32,067 bases of DNA from Chloroflexota bacterium (GTDB lineage Bacteria; Chloroflexota; Limnocylindria; Limnocylindrales; CSP1-4): the NCBI GenBank assembly GCA_025935655.1, contig JAICUV010000004.1, positions 1 to 32,067 of the forward strand, given 5' to 3'. This document shows, piece after piece, positions 8,670 to 18,700 of this stretch. Position 1 is the first letter of the stretch, and every line of letters begins with the position of its first letter. The translations under genes and the position numbers were made by a program. The notes under the pieces were generated by a model. The model made no database searches and was not told the origin of the DNA. It saw nothing but the letters and a program-made list of their open reading frames with translations.

Positions 8670-9997
8670 CCGCCGCCAGCCCCGCCGTCACGCCCGAGCA
8701 CGCCGCTCACGAGGACTCGATCGCCGAGCGCTCGGCGCGACGGGCCGCCCGCACGCGCGGGGTGGTGTTCTGCGTCCTCGGGCTGCTGGCGTTCAACCTC
8801 GCCCTCAGCTCGTTCGACGTCCCGGCCAACTTCAAGTTCTGGATCGACAAGCAGGGCGGTGCCGCCCTGGACATCCAGACGAGCGTGGGCGTCCTGTGGA
8901 TGCTCGCCGGCATCGTGACCGGCGCATCCGGCCTGTGGCAGCTCTACCGCGGCCCCGCCTTCCGCTGGCGCGCCGCGCTGGGCCTCATGGTCGTGTTCTG
9001 GGTGACCGCGACGTTCGGGTCGCTGCTGGCGGGCAAGACCGCCAACCTGACGGGCGTGTTCTCGGGCACGCTGGCGCTGGCCGCGCCGATCTCGCTGGGC
9101 GCCTTCGCCGGCATCATGTCCGAGCGCTCGGGCATGGCCAACATCGCGATCGAGGGCAAGCTCCTGCTCGGCGCGTGCGTCGCGTCGATCGTGGCCAGCG
9201 TCGTCAAGATCCAGCTGGGACCCGACGCGGACCCGTTCATGCTCGGCGTCGCGGCGTTCATCGGCGTGATCTTCGCCTCGCTGGCGGCGGCCGCGACCGG
9301 CCTCCTGCTCGCCTGGCTGGGCATCCGCTGGAAGGTCGACCAGTTCATCGCCGGCATCGTCATCAACTTCGGCGCGGTCGGGATCACCAACTTCCTGTTC
9401 CTGCGTGTCCTGACCAAGAACACCGAGCTGAACACCCCGCCGAGCGTCGAGGCCGTCAAGCTGCCGATCCTCGGCGACATCCCGGTCATCGGGCCCATCC
9501 TGTTCAACCAGACGCCGTACGTGTACTTCACGCTGCTGCTCATGGTCGCGTTCACGTACATGCTGTTCCGGACCCGCTGGGGCCTGCGCCTCCGGGCGTC
9601 GGGCGAGAAGCCGTCCGCGGCCGGCACCGTCGGCATCGACGTCATCAGCATCCGCTACCGCGCGATGCTCATGGCGGGCCTGATGGCCGGGATCGGCGGA
9701 TCGGCGCTGAGCCTCGCCTCCGCAGGCTCGTTCCAGATGGGGATGTCCGCCGGCAAGGGCTTCATCGCGCTGGCCGCCGTCATCTTCGGCGCGTGGAACC
9801 CCGTGTACGCGTTCGGCGCGGCGCTCGTCTTCGGCTTCGCGGACAGCGCCCAGGCGTTGCTCTCGATCCTGGGCGTCGACGTCCCGCCGCAGCTGCTCAA
9901 CAGCGTGCCGTACATCGTCACGATCATCGTCGTCGCCGGTGTCGTCGGTCGCGTCCGTGGCCCGGCCGCGGTCGCCCAGCCCTACGACCAGGGTTGA
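8666..9997 (+). CDS. ABC transporter permease (YufQ/NupQ-like)
   Basis: ATGA overlap with previous gene; SERSGMANIAIEGKLLLGA, WGLRLRASGEKPSAAGTVGIDV; multi-TM. Confidence 0.92.
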   Translation: MTAASPAVTPEHAAHEDSIAERSARRAARTRGVVFCVLGLLAFNLALSSFDVPANFKFWIDKQGGAALDIQTSVGVLWMLAGIVTGASGLWQLYRGPAFRWRAALGLMVVFWVTATFGSLLAGKTANLTGVFSGTLALAAPISLGAFAGIMSERSGMANIAIEGKLLLGACVASIVASVVKIQLGPDADPFMLGVAAFIGVIFASLAAAATGLLLAWLGIRWKVDQFIAGIVINFGAVGITNFLFLRVLTKNTELNTPPSVEAVKLPILGDIPVIGPILFNQTPYVYFTLLLMVAFTYMLFRTRWGLRLRASGEKPSAAGTVGIDVISIRYRAMLMAGLMAGIGGSALSLASAGSFQMGMSAGKGFIALAAVIFGAWNPVYAFGAALVFGFADSAQALLSILGVDVPPQLLNSVPYIVTIIVVAGVVGRVRGPAAVAQPYDQG

Positions 9998-10022
9998 GGC
10001 GGATGCGTCGGATCCGGGCGCT

Positions 10023-11072
10023 GTGAGCGCGGGCTACACCGTGGACGAGTGGGGCCCGGTCCACGCGATCCCCACGTTCCACAAGGCGGGGGCGGGGGAG
10101 CGGACGGCGCCGTTCGGGACCGCCGAGCACCCGATCCCCCTGATCATCGACTCCGACCCCGGTCTCGACGACGCCCTGGCGATCGGCCTCGCGGCCGCGT
10201 CCCCCGAGATCCAGCTCCTCGCCGTGACCACGGTGGGCGGCAACGCCGACGTGACCCGGTGCACGGAGAACGCCCTCCGCCTGCTCCACGCCTACGGCCG
10301 CGACGACGTCCCCGTGGCCGAGGGCGCGGCCGGCGCGCTGCTGGGCTCGATCGTCCGCGCCACCGAGGTCCACGGGGAGAGCGGCATCGGGTCCACGACG
10401 CTCGAGGCGTCAACCAACGCCGCGCGGCCCGAGGGCGCCGTGGCGCTGATCGCCCGCCTGCTCGAGACGCACCCGGAGCCGGTCGCGATCGCGCCGATCG
10501 GGCCGCTCACCAACATCGCGCTGCTGCTGCGGCTCTACCCGCACCTCTCGAGCCGGATCTCGCACCTGTGCCTGATGGGCGGCTCCATCGGGGAGGGGAA
10601 CACCACGGCGTCAGCGGAGTTCAACATCATCGCGGACCCCGAGGCCGCGGACGTCGTGTTCCGGAGCGGCGTGCCGATCACGATGATCGGGCTCGACGTG
10701 ACCCACCAGGCGCTGCTCGACCGCGAGTCCGCCGCCGCGCTGCGCGCGCTGGGCACGACGAGCGGCCGCATCGCCGCGGAGCTGACCGAGTTCGCGCTGG
10801 ATCGCAACCTCGAGTGGTCGGGGAGCACGACGACCGCGATCCACGACGCCGTCGCCGTCGCGCACCTCATGGTCCCGGACCTCGTGGCCGTGGCGCCGTA
10901 CCACGTGACCGTCGACACGACGCAGGGCCCGGCCCGCGGGCGCACGGTCTGCGACGGCCTGCCGTACCGGCTCCGGCGCGACGGGCGGCAGCCCAACGCG
11001 GACGTGGGGATCGTGATCGACCGCGGCCGGTTCGAGCGGCTCCTCGTCGACGCGTTCGCGCGGCTGCCCTGA
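10023..11072 (+). CDS. Inosine/uridine-preferring nucleoside hydrolase family protein
   Basis: PLIIDSDPGLDDALAIGLA (DTDxGxDDAxA-like), LAVTTVGGNADVTRCTENALRLL, IAPIGPLTNIALLL, HDAVAVAHL. GTG start 10023 chosen; start uncertain. Confidence 0.9.
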   Translation: MSAGYTVDEWGPVHAIPTFHKAGAGERTAPFGTAEHPIPLIIDSDPGLDDALAIGLAAASPEIQLLAVTTVGGNADVTRCTENALRLLHAYGRDDVPVAEGAAGALLGSIVRATEVHGESGIGSTTLEASTNAARPEGAVALIARLLETHPEPVAIAPIGPLTNIALLLRLYPHLSSRISHLCLMGGSIGEGNTTASAEFNIIADPEAADVVFRSGVPITMIGLDVTHQALLDRESAAALRALGTTSGRIAAELTEFALDRNLEWSGSTTTAIHDAVAVAHLMVPDLVAVAPYHVTVDTTQGPARGRTVCDGLPYRLRRDGRQPNADVGIVIDRGRFERLLVDAFARLP

Positions 11073-11713
11073 CCGCGAGCCGGGAGCTGCCGGCGGCGCT
11101 GCGGTTCGTGGCGCTCGGCGACTCGCACACCATCGGCACGTCCGTCGCCACGGAGGACCGCTGGCCGGACCAGCTCGTCGCGCGGCTCGTGGCCGCGCCG
11201 CCCCCGGTCGCCACCCTCGAGCTCGTCGCCAACCACGCCGCGAACGGCTCCACGGCGGGCGACGTCGTCCGCCGCCAGCTTCCGCGGCTCGAGGACCACG
11301 CGCCGATCGGGTTCGCGACGCTCCTCGTGGGCGTCAACGACGTCGTCCAGGGGGTCCCGGAGGCGACCTATCGCGCGGACGTGGACACGCTGGTCACCGC
11401 GCTGCTGGGGCGCCTCCCGGCGGACCGGATCCTGTGCGTCGAGACGCCCGACTACACCGTGACGCCACGGGGCGCCGACTTCGGGGAACCCGCCGCACGG
11501 AGCGCGGCGATCGTCCGGAACAACGCGATCCTGCGCGATCGGTGCGCGGCTGCGGCGATCCGGTTCGTGGATGGGATCCTGGAGATCTCGCGGGACGCCG
11601 CGACCGACCGGACGCTCGTCGCCGGCGACGGCCTGCACCCCTCGGGCGCGCAGTACCGCCGCTGGGTGATCGAGCGCATCGAGCCCGCGGTGCGCGAGCT
11701 CCTCCGCGGCTGA
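11069..11713 (+). CDS. SGNH/GDSL-family hydrolase
   Basis: FVALGDSHTIGT (GDS block I), LLVGVNDVVQG (G-x-N-D block), AGDGLHPSGAQYRRW (DxxHP block). Start uncertain (11069 overlaps previous stop; GTG near 11108 is an alternative). Confidence 0.85.
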   Translation: MTASRELPAALRFVALGDSHTIGTSVATEDRWPDQLVARLVAAPPPVATLELVANHAANGSTAGDVVRRQLPRLEDHAPIGFATLLVGVNDVVQGVPEATYRADVDTLVTALLGRLPADRILCVETPDYTVTPRGADFGEPAARSAAIVRNNAILRDRCAAAAIRFVDGILEISRDAATDRTLVAGDGLHPSGAQYRRWVIERIEPAVRELLRG

Positions 11714-11735
11714 CCCTCCGGGCGAGGCCCCGCGG

Positions 11736-12773
11736 TCAGCCCGCGGGCGTCAGCCAGACGCGGTACTCGGTGAGGTTCTCCACCGAGCCGTCCTTCGCCG
11801 ACAGGTCGAAGACGCGGAGGGTGCCCCACTGGGCCTTGCTCACGGTGTACGACAGGCTCACCTTGAACGTGCCCCAGCAGCCGGTGCCGCACGACGCCAT
11901 GACCTGGCGGTCGACGAGCCGCCTGTTCGCCGCGTCACGCAGCTCCATCCGGAACGTGGCCTCGAACACGTTCGCGAGGCCGCTCACCGTGCCCGGGTTG
12001 CCCAGGCTGGCACCCCACGCGGGACGGTCCACGAAGATCGCCGGCAGCTGGTCGCGGAAGTCGGCGCGGACGATGGGCCGGCCCTCGGGCGGGAACATCA
12101 CGCCCTCGCCGCCGAACACGGTGGTCGGCGTGCCGTCGAGCTCGAACCGGACGCCGTCGACCGTCGCGAACTGGGTCAGCGTGTAGACCACCTGGCCGAG
12201 CCGCTGGAGCATCGACTCGCTGCCGCCGCCGGACTCGAACTCCTTCGACAGGTCGACGGTGGCGACGCCGTCCTTGATGGTGACGCCGAGGAGCGTCGTG
12301 CCGTCCGGGATGGCGGTGTACATCGCGGGACTCGTGGCCATCTCGGCGGCTGCGGGCCCCTCGAGGAGCGCGCGCATCGCCGCGGTGGCGACGGCCTTGG
12401 TCTGCGGGACCTCGCGCAGCACGGGCACGAGGCCCTCGTTGCCGGTGAAGCTCCCGAGGACGAAGTAGGCGCGGACGATCGTGCTGCCCGCCGGCACGGC
12501 GGTCGGTTTCGGGGTGGCCGCGGGTGTCGCGGTCGCCGCCGGGGAGCCCGTCGGCGAGGCGCCCGGCGTGACGGACGGCGAGGCCCCGGCCGGCGACGGC
12601 GAGGAGAGGTCCGGCGTCGCGTCGTCGGACGCGACCGGCAGGGACTGGTCGGCGGAGGGCTCCGGGGTCGCGGGGCTGCCCAGCGGGCCCGTGGACGGGG
12701 AGCAGGCAGCGACGAGGGCGGCGGCGAGGAGCAGGCACAGGGCGGCGGTTGGAAGACGGTGGAGGCGGATCAT
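11736..12773 (-). CDS. Lipoprotein with GerMN domain and C-terminal Gmad2-like Ig-fold domain
   Basis: Lipobox LLLAAALVAACSPS; Pro/Ser/Ala linker; GerMN-like TIVRAYFVL...AMRALLEGPA...IPDGTTLLGVTIKDGVATVDLSKEFESGGGSESMLQRLGQVVYTLTQF; C-terminal ANVFEATFRMELRDAANRRL...GTFKVSLSY. Confidence 0.85.
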   Translation of the reverse strand: MIRLHRLPTAALCLLLAAALVAACSPSTGPLGSPATPEPSADQSLPVASDDATPDLSSPSPAGASPSVTPGASPTGSPAATATPAATPKPTAVPAGSTIVRAYFVLGSFTGNEGLVPVLREVPQTKAVATAAMRALLEGPAAAEMATSPAMYTAIPDGTTLLGVTIKDGVATVDLSKEFESGGGSESMLQRLGQVVYTLTQFATVDGVRFELDGTPTTVFGGEGVMFPPEGRPIVRADFRDQLPAIFVDRPAWGASLGNPGTVSGLANVFEATFRMELRDAANRRLVDRQVMASCGTGCWGTFKVSLSYTVSKAQWGTLRVFDLSAKDGSVENLTEYRVWLTPAG

Positions 12774-14242
12774 GACCTGGTCCCCGGTGCGGGTTCCGAC
12801 ACGCGCCCAGCATCGGCTTGGCGTGTGTCGGGCGCATCGGCGGGAGGTAACGATCCTGTCACGGGGAGCGTGAGCGCGACGATCAGCCCGCCACCCGGCC
12901 GGTTCCGCGCTCGCAGGCTGCCGCCGAGGAGGGCCGCGTGCTCGGCCGCGATGGCCAGCCCGAGCCCGGACGAGCCGCCGACCGCGCCGCCGCGCGAGGG
13001 GTCTGCCTTGTAGAACCGGTCGAACAGGTGGGCGAGCGCGTCCGGCGCCACGCCCGGGCCGCGGTCGGCGACCGTGACCACGGCCCCGCCCGACACCGGG
13101 GTCACCGAGACCTCGACGGCGGCACCCGGCGCGTGCGTGCGCGCGTTGTCGAGCAGGTTGCCCAGGATGCGGTCGAGGCGGCGCGGGTCGGACTCCACGA
13201 TGACCGGGGCCGTCGGCAGGACCACGGTCGCCTCAGCGTGGCGTGCCGCGACGACCGCGGTCACGACCCGCCCGAGGTCCAGGCCCTGCACCGTGAGCTG
13301 TTCCGCGGCCGCGTCGAAGCACGAGATCTCGAGCAGGTCGTCCACCAGCACGCGGAGCCGTCGGACGTCCGCGACCATCAGCTCGCCGGCTCGACGGGTC
13401 TCGGGCGGCATCGAGGGCAGCGAGGCCTCCAGCACGGACGCCTCCGCCACGAGCGCCGTGAGCGGCGTCCGGAGCTCGTGCGTGACGTCTGCCACGAATC
13501 GGCGGTTCTGGCCCTGTGCCTCCTCCAGGCGCGAGACCGTCGCCTGGAGCGAGTCCGCCATCCGGTTGAAGTCCTCCGACCAGCGTCCCAGCTCGTCGCG
13601 GCTGCGCACGGGCACGCGGGCGGCGAGGTCGCCGTCCGCGATCCGTCGTGCCGCGTCCGCGCCGGCGGTCACCGGACGCAGGATGCCGCGGGCGATGAGC
13701 CCCGAGGTGACGAGGGCGAGCAGGATGGCCACGAGTCCGCCGGCGAGCAGCCCGAGCCGGAGCTGGGCGAGCGCATCCTCCACCGCGCGGGCGGGGAACA
13801 CGAAGTAGAGCGACGGGCCCGGGCCCTGCCTGCCGCCCACGACGAGGGAGGGCTCGCCGGCGATCGGCTGCCACGCGTAGCCCAGCTGCCCGCCGGCGAC
13901 GATCGCGCGCAGCTCGGGAGAGATCGCGTCCAGGGCGCCCTGCAGGCGGGAGGACGCCCACGGGGAGCCGTCCCCGAAGTCCGCGATGACCTCCGCCTCG
14001 CCGCGCAGGCGGAACTGCTCGGGCAGGCCGCTGGCGCCGAACGACGCGGCGTCCACCGGGGCGGGATCGGCCGCGGGAAGGAGCACCGAGAGGTTGAAGT
14101 CGGCCTGCTGACGGGCGTCCGCGACGAGCCGCGCGCGGAGCGACGTGTCGACGAAGGCATAGACGCCGACCCCGATCGCCGCGACCGTGAGCACGACCAG
14201 CGCGACGAGCGTCACCGCCAAACGGGTGCGGAGGCTGCGCAC
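12770..14242 (-). CDS. Sensor histidine kinase (HAMP, HisKA, HATPase_c)
   Basis: N-terminal TM; FVADVTHELRTPLTALVAEASVLE (H box), RILGNLLDNARTHAPG (N box), VTVADRGPGVAPD, GSSGLGLAIAAEHAALLGG. GTG start at 14242; stop overlaps the lipoprotein ATG. Confidence 0.92.
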   Translation of the reverse strand: MRSLRTRLAVTLVALVVLTVAAIGVGVYAFVDTSLRARLVADARQQADFNLSVLLPAADPAPVDAASFGASGLPEQFRLRGEAEVIADFGDGSPWASSRLQGALDAISPELRAIVAGGQLGYAWQPIAGEPSLVVGGRQGPGPSLYFVFPARAVEDALAQLRLGLLAGGLVAILLALVTSGLIARGILRPVTAGADAARRIADGDLAARVPVRSRDELGRWSEDFNRMADSLQATVSRLEEAQGQNRRFVADVTHELRTPLTALVAEASVLEASLPSMPPETRRAGELMVADVRRLRVLVDDLLEISCFDAAAEQLTVQGLDLGRVVTAVVAARHAEATVVLPTAPVIVESDPRRLDRILGNLLDNARTHAPGAAVEVSVTPVSGGAVVTVADRGPGVAPDALAHLFDRFYKADPSRGGAVGGSSGLGLAIAAEHAALLGGSLRARNRPGGGLIVALTLPVTGSLPPADAPDTRQADAGRVSEPAPGTRS

Positions 14243-14253
14243 GGTGCGGGGCC

Positions 14254-14946
14254 TCAGGCGCCGGCCCGCGCGGCCTTGTAGCCGGCGCCGCGGACGGTGA
14301 CGATGAGACTCGGGTTCGCGGGATCCGCCTCGACCTTGGAGCGGAGCCGTCCGATGGCGACGTCGACCAGCCGCGAGTCCCCCAGGTAGTCGTAGCCCCA
14401 GACGCGGTCGAGGAGGGCGTCGCGTGCGAACACCTGGCCGGGGTGGCGGGCGAGGACCGCGAGGAGGTCGAACTCGGTGCGGGTGAGCGCGATCTCCGCG
14501 CCGTCGCGGGTCACGGTCCGGCCGGCCGCATCGATGACCAATGAGCCGAGCCGCAGCAGGCCCTCGTCCGAGGCCGCGTCCGCGTCCCGGCGCCGCAGGG
14601 CCGCCCGGACGCGGGCCACGAGCTCCGGCATCTCGAACGGCTTGCGCAGGTAGTCGTCGGCGCCGGACTCCAGGCCCACCACGACGTCGATCGTGTCCGC
14701 CCGCGCGGTGAGCATCACGACCGGCGTCGTGGCCTCGCGCCGGATCGCCTGCAGGACCTCGAGGCCGTCGACCCGAGGGAGCATCACGTCGAGCAGGACC
14801 AGGTCCGGGCGGTCGGCGCGCCAGCGCTCGAGGCCCTCGACCCCGTCGGACGCGGTCTCGACCGTGAACCCGGCGGCGCGCAGGCCGAGCGCGGTGATCT
14901 CGCGGATCGACGGATCGTCCTCGACGAGGAGGATGTGGGCGTCCAT
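14254..14946 (-). CDS. OmpR-family response regulator (MtrA-like)
   Basis: HILLVEDDPSIREITALGLRAAGF, PDLVLLDVMLPRVDGLEV, VVMLTARAD, DDYLRKPFEMPELVARVRA; winged-helix LTRTEFDLLAVLARHPGQVFARDALLDRVWGYDYLGDSRLVDVAIGRLRSKVE. Confidence 0.95.
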   Translation of the reverse strand: MDAHILLVEDDPSIREITALGLRAAGFTVETASDGVEGLERWRADRPDLVLLDVMLPRVDGLEVLQAIRREATTPVVMLTARADTIDVVVGLESGADDYLRKPFEMPELVARVRAALRRRDADAASDEGLLRLGSLVIDAAGRTVTRDGAEIALTRTEFDLLAVLARHPGQVFARDALLDRVWGYDYLGDSRLVDVAIGRLRSKVEADPANPSLIVTVRGAGYKAARAGA

Positions 14947-14961
14947 GCGGCACGTGACGGC

Positions 14962-15342
14962 CTAGCGGCCGCCACGCTCCTCCGCCAGCTCGTGGAGCCG
15001 CTCGTCCGAGATGCCGAAGTGGTGGGCGATCTCGTGGTGCACCGTGTCGATGACCTTCGCCCGGAGCGCCTCGGGGGTCCGGAACTGGCGCTCGAGCGTG
15101 CCCCGGAAGATCGTGATCCGGGACGGCGTCTGCGCCCAGTCCGCGCCCAGCCGGTTGCGCGGCACGCCGGAGTACAGCCCGTACAGCCCGTAGGCGCCGA
15201 CGGACGCGAGCTGCTCCTGGGTCGGCCACTCCTCGATGACGATCGCGACGCTGCCCAGCCGCTCGCGGAACTGGTCGGGCAGGGCGTCGATCGCCTCCGC
15301 GACCCAGTCCTCGAACGTCTCGTCCTCGACTCGTGCGTCCAT
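14962..15342 (-). CDS. Small zincin-like metallopeptidase family protein
   Basis: ITIFRGTLERQF...KVIDTVHHEIAHHFGISDERLHELA (HExxH plus downstream acidic residue). ATG at 15342. Confidence 0.88.
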   Translation of the reverse strand: MDARVEDETFEDWVAEAIDALPDQFRERLGSVAIVIEEWPTQEQLASVGAYGLYGLYSGVPRNRLGADWAQTPSRITIFRGTLERQFRTPEALRAKVIDTVHHEIAHHFGISDERLHELAEERGGR

Positions 15343-15747
15343 CGCGGGCCAGCCTAGCCCGAAGCGGGGCGATGCGCTGTGCCCGGGCAGCCCCGCGATC
15401 TCCGCGCCCGCAGGCGTTCGCCCGCCGACGAACGTCCACGCTTGCCGCGCGTCCGGGTCCGCGCCGCAGTCAACGAAATCCCGGTGAGCTGTGGACGCGA
15501 GGCGCGTTCGATGACTCCGGGGCATTGCGAGGGCCGCGCGGAGCAGGTGCGACGAGACATTCGGTGACCGTCGCGGATCGCAACCACGATGCCGGTAGCC
15601 GACGACGGGGTTCCGTTGCCCCACAGGCGGTCCCCCGCGCCCGGCTGACCCGCCCCGGAGCGGGGGATCGGTCGCTCCCGGCAGCGGCCTCCTTGCCGCC
15701 CGGTGACCCTCCCCGGATCCCTCCGCCCGGGCTACCATGGGCCTCCC

Positions 15748-18700
15748 GTGACCATCGCCCCGAACGACTTCGTCCACCTGCACACCCACTCCGAGTTCAG
15801 CCTGCTCGACGGGCTCGCCCGGATCACGGACCTCGTCGACACGAGCGTGAAGCACGGCTTCGACAGCCTCGCGGTCACGGACCACGGCGCGCTGTACGGG
15901 TCGGTCGCGTTCTACCAGGCGGCGACCAAGGCCGGGATCAAGCCGATCATCGGCGTGGAGACGTACGTCGCCCGGCGGTCGATGCGCGACAAGGAAGGCA
16001 AGGCGGACAGCCAGCCGTTCCACCTCGTCCTGCTGGCGACCGACATGACCGGCTACCGGAACCTGTGCCGGCTCGTCACGGACGCCCACCTCGACGGCTA
16101 CTACTACAAGCCGCGGATCGACCGGGAGCACCTCGCGAAGCACAGCGAGGGGCTGGTGGGGCTGTCGGCGTGCCTCGGCGGCGAGGTGCCCAAGGCGCTC
16201 GAGGCGGACGACTGGGAGCTGGCCCGGAAGCTCACGGGCGAGTACCAGGACATCCTCGGCAAGGGTCGCTTCTTCCTCGAGCTCCAGGACCACAAGATCC
16301 CCGAGCAGCGGCGGCTCAACGAGCAGCTCCTGCGGCTGTCGCCGGAGACGGGCGTGCCGCTCATCGTCACCAACGACCTGCACTACGTGCACCCCGAGCA
16401 GCACGAGGCGCACGACGTCCTCCTGTGCGTGGGGACGGGCAACAACCTCGACACGCCGAACCGGATGCGCTTCGAGGGGCCGGACTTCTACCTCAAGACC
16501 GCCGAGGAGATGTACCGGCTGTTCCCGGACCAGAAGGAGGCGCTGCTCAACACCCGGCGCGTCGCCGAGATGGTCGACCTCGCGCTGCCGCTGGGCGAGC
16601 TGCGGATCCCGCAGTTCCCGGTGCCCGAGGGGCACACCGTGGAGACGTGGCTGCGCAAGGAGTGCGAGGAGGGGCTCGTCCGGCGCTACGGCGCGATCAC
16701 GCCCCAGCTCCAGCAGCGGCTGGACTACGAGCTCGGGATCATCATCTCGATGGGGTACGCGGGCTACTTCCTCATCGTGGCGGACTTCGTGCGCTTCGCC
16801 CGCCAGCAGGGGATCGCGACGACCTGCCGCGGGTCCGCGCCGGGCTCGATCGTGACGTACACGCTGGGGATCACCCCGGTGGACCCGCTCCACTACGGGC
16901 TGCCGTTCGAGCGCTTCCTCAACCCGGACCGCGTGACGATGCCCGACATCGACGTGGACTTCGAGGACGAGCGCCGGGACGAGGTCATCAACTACGTCAG
17001 CCACAAGTACGGCCAGGACCACGTCGCGCAGATCATCACCTTCGGCACGATGCTCGCCCGGGCCGCGCTGCGCGATGTCGGCCGCGTGCTGGGGATGAGC
17101 TACGGCGAGGTGGACCGGATCGCGAAGGCGGTTCCGAACCAGCTCGGCATCAAGCTGTCCGAGGCGCTCACGATGAGCCCGCAGCTCAAGGAGCTGCACG
17201 ACGGCGACCCACAGGTCGCGAAGCTCGTGGGCCTCGCGCAGCAGCTCGAGGGCGTCGCGCGCAACGCGTCCACGCACGCCGCGGGCGTCGTGATCTCGCG
17301 CGAGCCGCTGACGGAGCTCATGCCGCTCCAGAAGGCGACGAACTCGGACGCGCTGATGACCCAGTACGAGATGCACGGCATCGAGGCGCTGGGCCTGCTC
17401 AAGTTCGACTTCCTCGGCCTGTCCAACCTCACGATCCTGCGCAAGGCCGTGGACCTCATCCGCGAGCACCGTGGCGTCGCCGTGGACCTGGACAACATCC
17501 CGCTCGACGATGGCAAGACGTTCGAGCTGCTCGCCTCGGGCGAGACGACGGGCGTGTTCCAGCTCGAGTCCGCGGGCATGCGCCGCTACATCCGGGAGCT
17601 CCAGCCGACCTCGGTGTACGACCTCGCCGCGATGGTCGCGCTCTACCGCCCCGGGCCAATGGACAACATCCCGGCCTACATCCGGCGCAAGCACGGCCAG
17701 GAGCAGGTCGAGTACCTCCACCCGCTGCTGGAGCCGTACCTGGACAAGACGTACGGGATCTTCGTCTACCAGGAGGACATCATGGCCGCCGCGATCGCGC
17801 TGGGCGGCTTCACCGGTCCCGAGGCGGACACGCTGGGCTACGCCATCCGCAAGAAGAAGTCCTCTGTCCTGCGCGCCCAGAAGGAGAAGTTCGTCAGCCA
17901 GGCGGCCGAGCGCGGGGTGGAGCCGCGGGTCATCGACGCCGTGTTCAAGGCGTTCGAGCCGTTCGAGCGCTACGGGTTCAACAAGGCGCACGCCACCTGC
18001 TACGGGCTGATCGCCTACCAGACGGCGTACCTCAAGGCGAACTACACCGTCGAGTACATGACCTCGGTGCTGACGGCCTTCCGGGACAACGCGGAGAAGG
18101 TCGCCGCGGCGATCGCGGAGTGCCGCCGGCTGGGGATCGAGGTCCGCACGCCCGATGTCCACCGCTCGGGGCTCGGCTTCACGGTCGAGGGCGATGCCAT
18201 CCGGTTCGGGCTGCTCGCCGTCAAGAACGTCGGCGAGGGCGCGATCCAGTCGATCATCGACGCGCGCGAGGCCGGCGGGGAGTTCCGCTCGCTCACGGAC
18301 TTCTGCAACCGGGTCGACCTCCGGCTGACCAACCGCAAGGTCCTCGAGTCGCTGGCGCGGGTCGGGGCGATGCACATGTTCGGGCACCCCGCCCAGATCC
18401 TCCTGGGCCTCGACGACGCGCTGGCCGCCGGCCAGGCGGCGCAACGCGACCGGATCAGCGGGCAGACGTCCCTGTTCGATATGGGCAGCGACGACGCGGC
18501 GGCCCTCGAGGCACCCCTCCCGCAGACGCCCCAGACGCCGGTCCGCGAGCGGCTCCGCTGGGAGAAGGAGCTGATGGGGCTCTACCTCTCCGACCACCCG
18601 ATGGGCGAGGTCGCGGAGCGGGTCGGCCTGTTCGTCACGGCGTACAGCGGCGACCTCAAGGACGAGTCGCTGGACGGGCAGCGGGTCGTCATCGGCGGGA

